Assembly (NCBI GenBank): GCA_000320545.1
Contig: ADNK01001091.1
Coordinates: 1 to 55,000 of the forward strand
Length of the DNA stretch: 55,000 nucleotides
Direction of reading: 5' to 3'
DNA from: Bigelowiella natans CCMP2755
Taxonomy: Eukaryota; Cercozoa; Chlorarachniophyceae
The notes beneath the pieces are model-generated. The model was not told where the DNA came from and searched no databases. It saw only the letters and a list, made by a program, of their open reading frames with translations. The translations under genes were made by a program, and so were the position numbers. Below, piece by piece: positions 25,637 to 37,235 of the stretch. The first letter of the stretch is position 1. Each line of letters starts with the position of its first letter.

Positions 25637-26145
25637 AATGATGATGTTAGTGGTGGCAGTGTTACGATTACTATTACAGTATTGACTTGCCGAGGCTTTC
25701 CTCTTACTTATCAACGTACACGCTCTCCTGATGCTGTTGTAAGTAAATGATCCAACTCATCTCCTCCTTGTAGCGAACCGATTACCGTTCCACGTGTACT
25801 TTTCATTTCTGTTGGACTTCTTGCCGGCATCGTTTATGCACACGCAAAGGTAGTGATAGTTTCATTGATTTGTGGCGTAGTTCTCCAAGAATGGTGAAGA
25901 TGCCGATGATGATGATAAAGATGATGATAACATTTAAAAGAAGAAGAAGAAGAAGAAGAACCTGGAAGTCGACAACACGAGATCAATTTAGATGAAAATA
26001 GCAGCAATTATCATTATGATTTGGGTAGATAATATTGCATGCTCGCTTATGATTAAACTCCTGCATCGCGAATGTGGAACACTGGCGTCGTGCGTATCAT
26101 TCCTGGGCGATTCCTTTATATCTCTTAACATTTACGTGATTGTGT

Positions 26146-26185
<40 letters not shown>

Positions 26186-26357
26186 GGCATTGCTCAAAGA
26201 ACAATCAGCAAAGAAGAATGATGACAATAATAAAGGGACCACAAAGAAACCCGTATCTGACGTGGTCGTGGAGAAAGTGGGAATGGGTAAACTCAATGGG
26301 GGCGGCACCAATGGCTGTGATGGTCTCATCTCGAACGATAAGCAACAGCTGTCGTGA
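22313..26357 (+). CDS. Nucleotide-sugar (GDP-sugar-type) transporter, Golgi membrane
   Basis: Thirteen exons (22313-22408, 22631-22699, 23111-23209, 23335-23409, 23709-23847, 24110-24156, 24339-24433, 24729-24785, 24920-24978, 25217-25308, 25529-25581, 25774-25849, 26187-26357) all keep phase and give 375 residues, normal for the drug/metabolite transporter family. About ten membrane spans are visible. Family hallmarks: LAYSTCSICMMLLNKTL in span 1-2, WLPVNIFFLTML, KNVTNVFTTMGDRLLFGE, FWCISATSPTTYAMVGAANK and GIVYAHAK at the end. TSPTTYSMVGA(L/A)NK is the substrate-side motif of GDP-mannose and related carriers, which exchange the sugar nucleotide for GMP. The C-terminal tail is long and hydrophilic. 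GDP-fucose or GDP-mannose is the likely cargo; UDP-sugars cannot be excluded. Confidence 0.9.
25486..25524. repeat. (AT)n microsatellite abutting a splice acceptor
   Basis: A (TA)n run of about 39 bases ends with ATGCAG, the acceptor of transporter exon 11 (exon starts 25529). No conventional pyrimidine tract is left in this intron's 3' end. Confidence 0.9.
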
Positions 26358-27218
26358 TGACGAGATGTTTATCCAGAAGGAACAATAGCGCTCTGTACAC
26401 ACAAGTGTTTAGCCATAACATGCAACGACAAAGCAGCGGCGACTTAAAAGTCAAGAGACGATTAACCAATACGAGAGTATGTAGTTCCTCTCGCTTAGGA
26501 GTCCTCCCCCTAGTTGCCATTTGTAGCTTTTTATTTATTTATTGGTATGTCGCTAGTCTCCTTCGGAGAGGGAGGGGACCCAAAGTATCAGCTGTCTTAA
26601 GCAAACTAGCAAGCAAATAACCGACAAAATACGCTGCATATTGTTACTGGAAGGTAGCGAGGGTAAAAGTTATTATTAATATATCGATATGTCTCGATAA
26701 AGAACTTGTGTTGGAATAGCGAAAGGCATCATAGCTAGATAGACGGGCAGCCATTCGTATCTGCCTGGCTCGCTAGTTCGTCACACATGCACATGTCTGC
26801 TTGTGCTGCATGTGCTCGATGTAAGCGCCATTTGTCATGAGACGCCTACTAGCTAGCTAGAGCTGATATTGGCGACGCAAACCTTTAAAGTTTCGTGTGA
26901 CATGCGTGCATCGATCGCATATACATAATCGCAAATAACAATACGTGTATAAACGGCATATAAATGCATTATAGCATGAGCAAATAACCGAGATGCATGT
27001 CGCATGGGTCAATGCAAATCACATGCTACGCGAGCACTACGCTACGTACGCCAACGCAGCATGTGCGATGCATGCAGGTATCGTACATCCAATTCGGTTG
27101 AACAATCTAATAAAGAATATAATGATAAATGTAGATGCTCGTGAGGAGCAATTGTACACTACAATTCAAAATATAGAGACCTAGTCGACGACACATGACC
27201 TATACTCTGCTGCACGAA
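26358..27218. other. Convergent spacer with CTAG/GCATGC-rich island
   Basis: This is the 3'-3' spacer between the sugar transporter and the C45-type acylase. From about 26720 to 27090 it is rich in GCTAGATAG, CTAGCTAGCTAG, CATGCACATG, GCATGCAGG and ACGTACG words. No open frame with family resemblance is present. Confidence 0.55.
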
Positions 27219-28838
27219 TTAAATAGCGTCGACACCGCCATTGCCATCAAACCATTGCTTTAAGTTCACGTGCAGGTAAACGTTGCAGGCTGCGGGTGTC
27301 CATGTTTCTGCATGGCCATCTTCCCAAGCCATATACGCTTCTACTTGAGACGGGTCGTACACCAAAGACATAACGTGGGTTGAATCCTGAAAGTTAGATC
27401 TATCGCAACTCCCATAATCCGGGCCTTTGATCCCGAGGAGAGACGTAATATTCACAGCTCCCTCTGCAGTCAATTTCATGCCTCCAGTCGTTGCTTCTGA
27501 GAGTCTATCATGTAGCAAGAAGTATCGCATGACTGTATCATTCCACAAAGGTTCCCCGTACTTCATCACTAACGGGTGAAGCGCATGATTGCTTCGGTAT
27601 ACTGCGTCGTGCATAGGCTCACCAATCCTCACCGATTTCCCACCATTGTTTGGCCATGAGCACTTGCGACCATCTGTGATTGTGCCATTGACGCATGAAA
27701 AAGTAGCCTTTCTTTCAATATCAGAATCACCCACAAATTCGCCATTAAATCCCGCCATGGTTTCCAACGCGACAGCAGCTGGGCCATGGGGCGCATCTTT
27801 TGCACTCCCGACTAAAAAGTTGAAAGCTGCCGAGTTTGGTCGAGATGCCCACATTTTACGTGCTTCTTGCAAAGTTGTGGCTTGACCCAGAAGTTCTCGC
27901 AGTCTAAGAGGCCACGGAATTCCATCAAATGAAACATTTCCGTTGTCAAGATTGGCTTCCGATACTGTAATCCCGGCCTCAGACATTCCACCAAGAGCGC
28001 CAAAATATCCGGCAAACCCCATTGTTGCATACGCATGTTGTCCAGACAATCTGTAGACTGTGAGAATCTTATGCTTCGATATTCCGGTATCTGAGGTAAT
28101 GTCAAGATTTCTCGAGCTCAACAATCTCCCATGCTCGGTCACACTTCCCCAAGCTGCAAAGAAATCACAGTGTCCTGTGGATCTTTGAGTCGGTTGCGGA
28201 ACAAGAAGAAGACTTTGAAGCGCAGAACGAATCTCTGGAATTCGTGAGCTGCATGTTGATGTATTGGATGGTGGTCCATGTCGTTTGATTTCATTCTGAA
28301 CAAGAATCTCGATATTCTGAGTATCAGACGGAAGATTAGAAACGGTCAAAACACGTGCAACTTTTCTTCCCAAATCTTTGATCCCAGCTTTGACGCCACC
28401 TCTTTTGATTCCCTCCAATTCAAGTAGGAAAGACTTTGGAGTCCATTCTCTCAATGAACAATCCCAAAGCCAATCAATCACAGGAATCATTGATGAGTTT
28501 AGTTTCTGGGCGACCCAAATATCATGTAGTTGCGAAGCTGAACTTCCGAGAATTTCACCATAAGCCTCGCCTACATCCTCAGGCGAACCAGATAAATCAA
28601 ATAAATTTATATCTCCAAGAGAATATGAATCATCCCCGCTCAGCGAGATCGAGTATAACTTGCCCGCGCCATTCGAAGAGGTGTTCAAAAGGGTGAATCC
28701 GGATGCCTTCGATATTCGGGGCTTATACTTCAAGCGGTATGAAGGGTGCGGTAATCCATTTCCCCCCCCTAATTCCTTCTGAAACTTTGAAGAGGTACAA
28801 AGCAGCAGAAGCGAGATAGCTACCCGTCTCAACGCCAT
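27219..28838 (-). CDS. C45-type N-terminal-nucleophile acylase/hydrolase, secreted, intronless
   Basis: A single exon of 539 residues. The start at 28838 gives MALRRVAISLLLLCTS, a signal peptide. The body resembles the C45 / acyl-CoA:6-aminopenicillanate acyltransferase-like Ntn hydrolases: an N-terminal SGSPEDVGEAYGEILG region, then GHCDFFAAWGSVTEHGRLLS at about residue 225, where the Cys would become the new N-terminus after self-cleavage, followed by SRNLD and later GALGGMSEAGITVSE. Several N-x-S/T sites fit a secretory or lysosome-like location. The family cleaves or transfers acyl groups on amides; the natural substrate is unknown. The gene has no intron, unlike most neighbours. It is convergent with the transporter. 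Confidence 0.65.
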   Translation of the reverse strand: MALRRVAISLLLLCTSSKFQKELGGGNGLPHPSYRLKYKPRISKASGFTLLNTSSNGAGKLYSISLSGDDSYSLGDINLFDLSGSPEDVGEAYGEILGSSASQLHDIWVAQKLNSSMIPVIDWLWDCSLREWTPKSFLLELEGIKRGGVKAGIKDLGRKVARVLTVSNLPSDTQNIEILVQNEIKRHGPPSNTSTCSSRIPEIRSALQSLLLVPQPTQRSTGHCDFFAAWGSVTEHGRLLSSRNLDITSDTGISKHKILTVYRLSGQHAYATMGFAGYFGALGGMSEAGITVSEANLDNGNVSFDGIPWPLRLRELLGQATTLQEARKMWASRPNSAAFNFLVGSAKDAPHGPAAVALETMAGFNGEFVGDSDIERKATFSCVNGTITDGRKCSWPNNGGKSVRIGEPMHDAVYRSNHALHPLVMKYGEPLWNDTVMRYFLLHDRLSEATTGGMKLTAEGAVNITSLLGIKGPDYGSCDRSNFQDSTHVMSLVYDPSQVEAYMAWEDGHAETWTPAACNVYLHVNLKQWFDGNGGVDAI

Positions 28839-29753
28839 GATGGTCAAGAAGACTGAATGTGTGTATTATGAGCCATTTGCATATCTAAATCCACATCCAT
28901 GCTTTGTCGCACTACATAAATGTATGATAAACAACCCCACTTTATTGATAATTCCATCATAGCCATGCTTTTTCCATGCGCGACCTGAGGTCATTCGTCA
29001 TGTTGCTGCATTCACCTGAAGTTTGAAGTCGCAGGGAATAATCCAAAGGATATTTATATGGGAAAATATCGGACAAGGCTTGTCGCAAGAGGATTTCGGT
29101 ATTCGTCTTCTCACTCACACTCCCTACTTGAGGCATCGCTCCTTCCAGCCGTAAAAGACCCGGTGGTGATGGCAGGGATCGTCCAGAATCCCATTCCTAG
29201 TGAAACGTTGGATACCCTCAAATGCGAGATGTATCGTCGCATAGGCCCGGTGCCGAAAATGCATGCAGAGTCGCTTCTGACAGATCTTATTAAAAGTACG
29301 TACATCTATCACAGGACGCCGACCCCGAAGAAGTCACCACGGCTCTTAGAGCGCTCAATGGAAGGGTTGCTACTTATCATTTCTGGATTCACACAAAATC
29401 AGTATAGTATAGAAACATGTTCGCCTTGGGTTCGTAAATATGATCTTTAAGGGTTCCTTGCTTCTGCCTATCGTTGTTTCATGCTGCCAGGTTGGATGGG
29501 CCGTCAACTACTTCTGGAGACATGTAAGATGGGCAATGGGGTTGATGTATGGGGAATGCTTATCTATTGCATATTCTAATGTACTCATGTTTGCGATTAG
29601 GTGGCCGCTGACCTTCCCAGAAGCCGTAAATTACTTCGAAAACATCGATCGGAACATATTCTCAGTGGAGGGCAGGAGGATTCAAGTTCGGGAGCGGCCA
29701 GAGTAGTACTCTGTTCGATTGTAATACCCTTGATAATATTTCTGATACATACG
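28839..29753. other. Divergent spacer with unresolved coding-like stretches
   Basis: A plus open frame at 29058-29450 begins MGKYRTRLVARGF (mitochondrion-like leader). Nearby coding-like pieces include one with EEVTTALRALNGRVATYHFW (about 29333-29395), one with AVNYFWRH (about 29490-29522) and one with TFPEAVNYFENIDRNIF (about 29610-29670). Phases do not join cleanly, so no gene is called, but a small gene before or fused to the F-box gene is possible. Confidence 0.3.
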
Positions 29754-30695
29754 ATGGATGTTCTAAAGGATGGCAACACCAGGAATGATCGACAAACCTG
29801 TGATTTTGCCATTGATAAGCTGCCCGCAGGGGTGCTGCAAAGGCTTTTCACATTTTTCTCACCAATTTATCGCCTAGCTGTCTTCACCAAAGTGTCCGTG
29901 GTAAACAACTCTTCGCAACACCTAGATGGGGAAATTGGAGCGAGGGGAGAGCAGATGGGGATGGGGGAAACGGCAAGTTTTCTACGGAGCTATTGATTTC
30001 GTCAATAATGTTGTTTTTTTTAAATCAGAGATGGCATAATATCGTTTGCAATGATGCTGCATGGCGAGAGGTGATTTTGTTCCACAATGTCTTGGAAAAT
30101 CAAGGAAAGTATAATTTGCGTGTAATCAGTTATACGAGTCACATAATTGGAAATCGATAGAGCCGGAGCAGGCATCTAAGTACTGCATAAAGAGCAGTGA
30201 GGTATGATTGAGGGACGGGAGAAAAGCGATGTTGTATAAGTTCAGTTGAAATTTTCATTGAGAATAATACTTATCAGACACATTATAATTTTTATGCGAA
30301 ACTAGATGCGGCTCCCGTATCCTACGACAGCTGGGGCTGGTGGTACAACTCATTTCTTTTCCTCAACACCTGCTGACCGAAAATCCGGCAGCAAAAGGCA
30401 ACTCAGAGATAGATCTCGTCGTCGTCGCAGCAGTAGCATCAACAGTAGTCACAGGAAGAATGTGGGTATCTCCTCTAAAGTGAAGAACGATTCGGATGAG
30501 ATAGTTGCTGGAAAAAAAGGAGTGAAACAAGAATTAGGGCAGCAAGTTCAGACAGCAGTCAAAAGGAAAAAGCTCCTTCCAAATAGGGGAAGTGAGGTAT
30601 GGAAGCAAAGGTAGCAATGTTACTTTATGTTCCTCGTGATCTTTGTCACACCTTGTGTCATCCATCACCACAATTATCATCATCGTCATGTACTC

Positions 30696-30737
<42 letters not shown>

Positions 30738-31019
30738 CCCTTCTATCTCCGTCTCTGTCTCTTGTGCCATCATGGTAAGCGGTATTATCAATGTAGGTTT
30801 AAGCGACGATATCTGTGGGAAGAGCGCCGCACCTGTCCAAGGAAAAATTGCGATGGTAACACCAAAAAAGAGAGGGAAATTCTGTCTCGCCCTCAGCTTA
30901 TAATTGTGCTGCACATGCAGGATTTTGCAAGTCATGGAGTGTATGCCCCGTTTTATATGGCTTTCCTTCCGTTAACCTCATTCCTGGTATTATTGTCAAA
31001 CACCACTTCCTGACTTTCA
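29754..31019 (+). CDS. F-box domain protein (3' end uncertain)
   Basis: An F-box is split over exons 29754-29900 and 30029-30070: IDKLPAGVLQRLFTFFSP, then VFTKVSV joined to RWHNIVCNDAAWRE, a textbook F-box length and pattern. F-box proteins bring substrates to SCF ubiquitin ligases through SKP1. Exon 30306-30596 adds a basic, Ser/Arg-rich linker (RQLRDRSRRRRSSS). Two likely later exons, starting at about 30806 and 30922, join in phase to a Cys cluster (RRTCPRKNCD-GFCKSWSVC), which looks zinc-binding. The stop was not found with certainty: frames run on to about 31376. The start may lie further upstream. Confidence 0.6.
30703..30735. repeat. (CT)n microsatellite
   Basis: A (TC)n run in the presumed intron of the F-box gene, about 33 bases long. 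Confidence 0.9.
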
Positions 31020-31376
31020 CTATCAATGGATGGAACATCTGTTTTTCGAATCGCACAAGAAAATATCTCATCGATGCTACTGTATGTAAATCTGGTGAAA
31101 TTCAAAACCGCGAAACATCCAGCGGAAACTGCGACAGTTGTTGTTCCAGCCATGGCTATTCGCACCAATAAACGGCGATGTGTTTTTAATAATACCATCT
31201 GTATTTCGAAGATATATGATTTCGACATTTCTTTCCCTCCTTTAGCCATACGGGAGGGTTTATTTCTCCTCGGCATGGACCATATTCCGATGGGGGAGTG
31301 GAAGCTACCTACGGTCGAAGACTATTTGAAAACGATGCAATTACCTGATATTACAGTAAAATTCCTTGAATTTTAA

Positions 31377-32277
31377 ACGGAAAAACTGATGCTCTTTGTC
31401 GATGGTTAGAAATAAGTTAGTATTTCTTCATAGATGGAAATCGTGGTGCTTCTTCGTAATCACATGTTGAATGTATGTCTAAGATTACTCTGTATTTCGA
31501 GTTAAAGAATCAGAGAATACATCATCAAAGGAATTGTGTCCTTCTTTATCCTCACGTTGGCTATTCTATAATTCTTCTGATTAGTGGATGTGTAAGAGCT
31601 GTCGAATCGCCTGGATTAGGTCTTTGTTCACTTCGACAGCATCAATTGCAACAACCATGGACATGTTGCTCAAAGCTCTCATATTCGTTTGATAGACTCG
31701 TAGCACTGAATCGTACTAACTTGCCCAAAAAAGGTATCCTTGGCGAACGACACAAGACTACTACGAGAATGATGCTAAAGATAATGATAGAGAAATAATA
31801 CTACCAACGTAGTCGTGTCAAGTGAAAATGTTGTGAAGACAATGTGACGTCCGCCTGAAGAATTGAGGTGCTCATCCAACAATGTTATTGCGAACAGCAA
31901 TTAATTGCCCAACATGGTGCTTGAGAAGTTTGTTTTTGAGACTCCAACATCACTTCAAATTATAGAAACATCGTGATACACTACATATGTCACATGCATA
32001 GCATACAGTATCTATAGTCAAAGCGACCAGATTCGACGCAATGCCTATTCAACAAAAGCTCTTGAGCTTGGAATGTGCCGCACTCACTCGTCACTCGTCA
32101 TGTGTTGACGCTACAAGTGTTCGCGCAGCTAGATGCACTCGACAAGCAGCGCTGCTGTAGTTTTGTGGAGGTGTTATTTTCGGCACGCGCAATACCCGTG
32201 CCCGCGTGTGCGCGTACGTGTACGTTGTGTATGCACATATCAATTGTTCTTTCATAGCTTTCGGACTATTTTTGAAT
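31377..32277. other. Probable convergent spacer
   Basis: Mostly AT-rich, with short open frames that match nothing. From about 31980 to 32250 it has GCATAGCATAC, GCAGCTAGATGC and GTGCGCGTACGTGTACG words, a weaker version of the islands in other convergent spacers. The 3' end of the F-box gene may reach into its left edge. Confidence 0.4.
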
Positions 32278-33483
32278 TCATCTGCTGTAGTGAAGATTGA
32301 CATGAGAGATCTCAAACTTATGTTGTCGCACAGGCTGGCCTTCTTTCGAAAGATAACCGCATCCCACTGAGATAATCCTTTGGTTAGATTCGACTTGGAA
32401 GGCACGTAGAGTTTTATCACGGCTTCCACTGTCGATACGTATCCTCATGAGACCACCTCTAGAGTCCATCGGGACCTTGTAGAAGCAATAATTAGAATTA
32501 TGAATGTACTTGATTCAGCATAAAAGCAGAAGAACTTGTAAGTAAGTATTTGGAATATACGCAATACCAGATATCCAACAGCTCCCTTTCCGCAGAGCTT
32601 GATTGTAGTTTTATTCTTGCGAAGCGTTAATTCCTGAAAACCAAAATGGTTCTTTGATCGACCTCCCCGGCGTTTTCGATCCACGTTCCAGGCGACCACG
32701 AGCAGCTTCTTCGCTATCCTTGACTAAACGGTGAAACAAGATAAACTTCTAATGTGGAAAATATTACGATGGCATCGTATTCTTCTGAAACATCCTATTA
32801 TAATGGAGTCGAACAAGAATCGAGAGCACCCCCCGTTTGCATCCTCTCTAAAATGTGATGGTCCGGATGCATTTTTAGGTCGTCATGTACTTGAAAGCTT
32901 GTATATCACATGGATGATTCAATGTGAAGGATGAGGAAGATATTAACCTTTTCTTCTGCTTTGGAAGGCCTGAGGGGGACAGTTATATATGACAAATGAC
33001 GATCACTGTTTATGCATCCGACGGAAAGATGAAATCGTTGGCTTTGGGAAGAGATGAGTACATGTTCGAGGAGTCCAAAACAAATGGCTTCAACAAAGGC
33101 ATAAACGTGTCAGGACTACTGCCCAGATCATCAAAATCCAATGATGAAGGTGCTGAAGTCAGGGATTTTGAGCTGTCTTCCATGAACCCAAACGATGAGT
33201 CATTCGTGCAGTTTGTTGTAGAGGATATTCTCCGCATTTCAGAAACTTCAGTATCCGTCGGCTTTCGTTTCCACGCTGCACATATCTGCCCAGTATCTTC
33301 TATTTCGAAGATCAAGCAACGCATTCCTGTCCCTCCCCTTTTTTGGAACTCTGCCTTGAGGAGAGAAACCTCGATCGCATACTTGAGCTGTTGATGGTTA
33401 CCACTGATTAATAGATTATCGTAGTTCAACAGCTCGAAACCACGCGTTTCATTCTCAACGCTTCGCTTGCTGGACTCGGCCAT
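32278..33483 (-). CDS. Hypothetical protein with C2/copine-like strand pattern (weak model)
   Basis: The first exon starts at ATG 33483 (MAESSKRSVENETRGFELL) and stays open for 157 residues to about 33010. It is acidic and Ser-rich in its second half. Coding-like pieces downstream on the same strand are about 32970-32948, 32726-32570 (LLVVAWNVDRKRR, then ELTLRKNKTTIKLCGKGA) and 32476-32278 (SRGGLMRIRIDSGSRDKTL). Their order and alternating strand pattern recall the end of a copine C2 domain, but the first join fails in phase and key Asp residues are not visible. Function is unassigned; it could be two genes. Confidence 0.35.
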
Positions 33484-34153
33484 GCTTCCAAAGGAAAATG
33501 TGAAGCAGGCACTCATCTTCGTACGTCCCTGGATACACGAAGCGTGGGGATGACGAAAGCCGGTGTGTGTGCTTGAATTTTATGCTATTTCGGGTCTCGT
33601 TCCGAAATTGAGTATGAACAAATCCAAGAGGATTTCTGCAAAACGACAAAGCTGAGTACCAGAATTACCAGAAAATGCGATACGCTTTTCTGCTCAGCAT
33701 CTTCGCTTCAGAAATACTGAAGGAGCTCGCGGCAAAACTTTGGAGCGGTATTGTGTTCTCGCGACATGGGTTTTGACATAATTTTTTACAGAAACATAGA
33801 AGGTTTAGGAAATGCAACAGTTTTGTACAAGCTAAGTGCTGATCGAGTTCGTCTTACATGTATCACATTGTTCAAACGTCAACCTAAATCCAGAAATAAT
33901 AGGATGAATCATTAATGCGACAACTACTTTCGGTGATGGAGGAGCTCGAAGGATATTTATTAGCTGAGACAATCATTTTCTGCCTGTCGCAATATCAATA
34001 TCCCAATCTCTGAACCGAATTTTAATTATGTACCCCAGAATCGTTCGGTCACGTCGACCCCAAACAACCAGTCATAACCCCATCCCCCCCCCAAAGTGGA
34101 TAATAGTCGCACATCGCTCAAGGCGTTCTGGAAAATTCAGATAAGCTCAGAAT
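33484..34153. other. Divergent spacer upstream of VDE
   Basis: AT-rich, without microsatellites or recognisable genes. It should contain the promoter of the VDE gene. No known light-response element was identified. Confidence 0.4.
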
Positions 34154-34477
34154 ATGGAGCAAAGACGTTATTCGGGCGTCCTTGCAACAGGGCTCGCTGC
34201 ATCTTTGATGGTGCTTGCCCTGTATGGTAATGAAGCTCCAGGGGGAAAGTCGATGAAACTTCTCGCGTCCCCTATACAACGACATGGCATTTCACTGCCA
34301 TCCACATATTTAGCACCAATAGTACGTCGTTCAAATTATCGCCAAGGCTCTGAGCCTACGGCCATGAACGCAAACAAAGGAGCTATTCGAAAAACTGGAA
34401 TGGCCGTGCATAGTAACATCCCACCATCCTGCAGCGATGGGAAGGAACCCTGGGAGCAATCAACGATGGGATTCTCA

Positions 34478-34509
<32 letters not shown>

Positions 34510-35841
34510 GCAGCACATGGATAAATCAACACCATGGTCTCCATCGGAACCTACTCCTCGACGAAAAGTTCTGCAAGGCTCGAGTGCTTTGGGGGCTGCT
34601 GTAGCAGGGTTATTGACGGCTTCTTCCCTTGACCTCAAGGGTCTCTCGATGAATGGACCCGAGGCTCAAGCTGCCACGATGGCAGTGGAGCAAGTCGATT
34701 CGGCGCCAAAAGCTGATAGTAGCGAGGTTGTCGACTGCCTCTTCCAGCAGTGCCGTTTGGAGGTATCCCCTACGTCGTCTTCCCATTTTATCTGATAATG
34801 TCGGTGAAACAAGGATGATGATGATGGCTCTCATATTATTATGGTAATTATATCGTAGTTGTTCGCATGCCTCGCGAATACGGTCTGTGCTGCCAACTTG
34901 GTATGCCTCTCCCAGTGTACCGGAAAGCCAGATGAAAGCGCTTGTCAGGTAGCAGTTGCAGAGCATAGCACATCAATCATTAATCGATGTCACTACGATA
35001 TATTTGCTCTCCATTGTCGTTACTATCGTGTCGGTGCGTGGGTGACTAAATCCTGTATACATAATAGGTACGATGCGGAGACCTTTTCCAAACGAGCGCA
35101 ATTGATAGGTGGTTGAGTTGATGTAATTCCCAACCTCGACTCTTTCCTGCATGCAGTGTGAGAATGAATGACTACCACGTATGCCTATCGTCAACGCAAT
35201 TATTTCCTTCAGATTCAACGATTGCGCCATTAGCCGAGGCAAGTGTGTGAAGCAGAGGTTGGATGATGGCGGGTATGTATGTGCGATCCATTGCCTCTTC
35301 CACAACCCAACCACCACCACCACCACCACCACCAAGACGACGATGATGTTGATAATGAGGCGAGGATAATCGTCTGACAGTGCTGCCCACATCTCTGCTA
35401 CACAATACGAGAAAATATATGCAGTATATTCTGCATGTGCTCATGACGCCCGTCCCTCCTGCCCCACCCGTTATTCGTTTCTTCAACATTAGATATCCTG
35501 TCCCACCCCCCGAAGCTCTTGTCTCTGAGTTCGACGCATCAAAGGTAAGACGATGAACGTGGTCGGTGATGATGGCCAATGGTCACGACAGTCATGTCAA
35601 TGATGAGAGTGAGCATGTACTATGATGATGATGATGATGATGATGATAATGATGAGGATGTTAATGATAATGATTGCGAGATGGTGCGAAATGATAACAA
35701 GCTGTATTCTTCTTCTTCTTCTTACAGTTCACCGGCGATTGGTACATTACACTGGGAGAGAACGAGCTTTTTGATACGTTTGACTGCCAACTTCACACCT
35801 TTTCGTGGGATGAAAAGGTACTCCTCCTCCTCCTCCTCCTG

Positions 35842-35872
<31 letters not shown>

Positions 35873-35988
35873 ATAGAACTGCTAGCAACTTTGCAAATAC
35901 AACCCCAACCTTGAGTGTGACGACACAACAACGCAAGAATGCCTTGATGGCTCCTATTGTGATCTGTCTGTTAACGATGATGAATGAA

Positions 35989-36025
<37 letters not shown>

Positions 36026-36359
36026 GTGTATGTGTGTGTGTGTGTGTACTGCTTAGAGCAAGATGCTGAGCGGTCAGATCCGCTGGCGTGTGAGTACACC
36101 CGATGGTGGATTTCTGCAGAGGTAAGAAGGAGCAGGGAGGAGGAGGAGGAGGAGGAGGAGGAGGAGGAGGAGGAGGGAAGAGGCAGCGATGATGTAGAGC
36201 AAGAGAGAAGAGAATAAATAGAGGAATAGGTGTTCGGTATGAACCAACCTTTTCCACCAACACTAAATGCTCTTACTACTACTACTACTACTGCTGCTAC
36301 TAGTACTTTTAACTATTACTACTATTTGGAATTATAAGTTTGTTCTCGATTAAACTAAA

Positions 36360-36400
<41 letters not shown>

Positions 36401-37154
36401 CTCACCACTCACTCTCTCACTCACCGATTCAGTGACTTTCTTCTAATAACTCTTTGTCGTGACTACACACGATAAACAGGTCTGCGATCCAAACCTTTAA
36501 GCAACAGGACGAACAGCCATCACTGCTCATCAATGATGTGAGTAGTAGTTGTAGTGGGTGAGAGGAGGAGGAGGAGGAGGAAGAGATCCTGTTATCATTT
36601 ATTGCAAGTTCTCCATCATTATCTCAAGATATCGCAGCAGCACCTGCTACGTCTAAAACACTACCAACATATTATAAATATGCGTGCAGGGCAACGACTT
36701 CCTTAACTATAGCGACAACTGGTATGTAGCCTCTGCTCAGCTTGAAGGTGATGAGATTGGTTGATTCGTTGATCTTGAAGTCAGCAGTGTTTCCAGTAGC
36801 AGCCTCAGTAGAATATGTGTATACATATCATGTATGCTGGAAATGATTCAACGACTCTCGAATACTCATTACCTTCATGCTGGCTTCTTCCCTGCCCCCC
36901 CCCTCTCCGATCTGACGTCTTTGTATTAGGGAAGGACACCGATCATGTATTTGTTTACTACCGTGGTTCAAATGATGCCTGGGATGGGTAATAGAAATTG
37001 AGTTATAGGCGGCGTAGTAGGGATTCGTCAACGACGATAACAGTGATACTGATGATGGCCAATGTTTTCTTCAGATATGGAGGGGCAGTTCTTTACACCA
37101 GGCAAGCAACAATGCCGAAGGTCGTGATGTCGCTCCGTCACAATATATCATGTT

Positions 37155-37235
<81 letters not shown>

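Noticed and set aside
26140-26402. Minus and plus frames over the last transporter exon
   Set aside because: They are shadows of the (CA)n tract and of the hydrophilic tail exon 26187-26357.
32996-33394. Plus-strand frame of 132 residues
   Set aside because: It overlaps a longer minus frame with a better start (MAESSKRS) and more protein-like composition; no family match either way.
35150-35200. CENE piece after CTTTCCTGCATGCAG as VDE exon 3
   Set aside because: It runs into a stop. The exon 35068-35108 (RCGDLFQTSAID) keeps phase and matches the family.
35417-35492. Longer VDE exon 5 starting near 35437
   Set aside because: Phase allows it, but the acceptor at 35492 gives DDGGYPVPPPEAL, which matches the family spacing.
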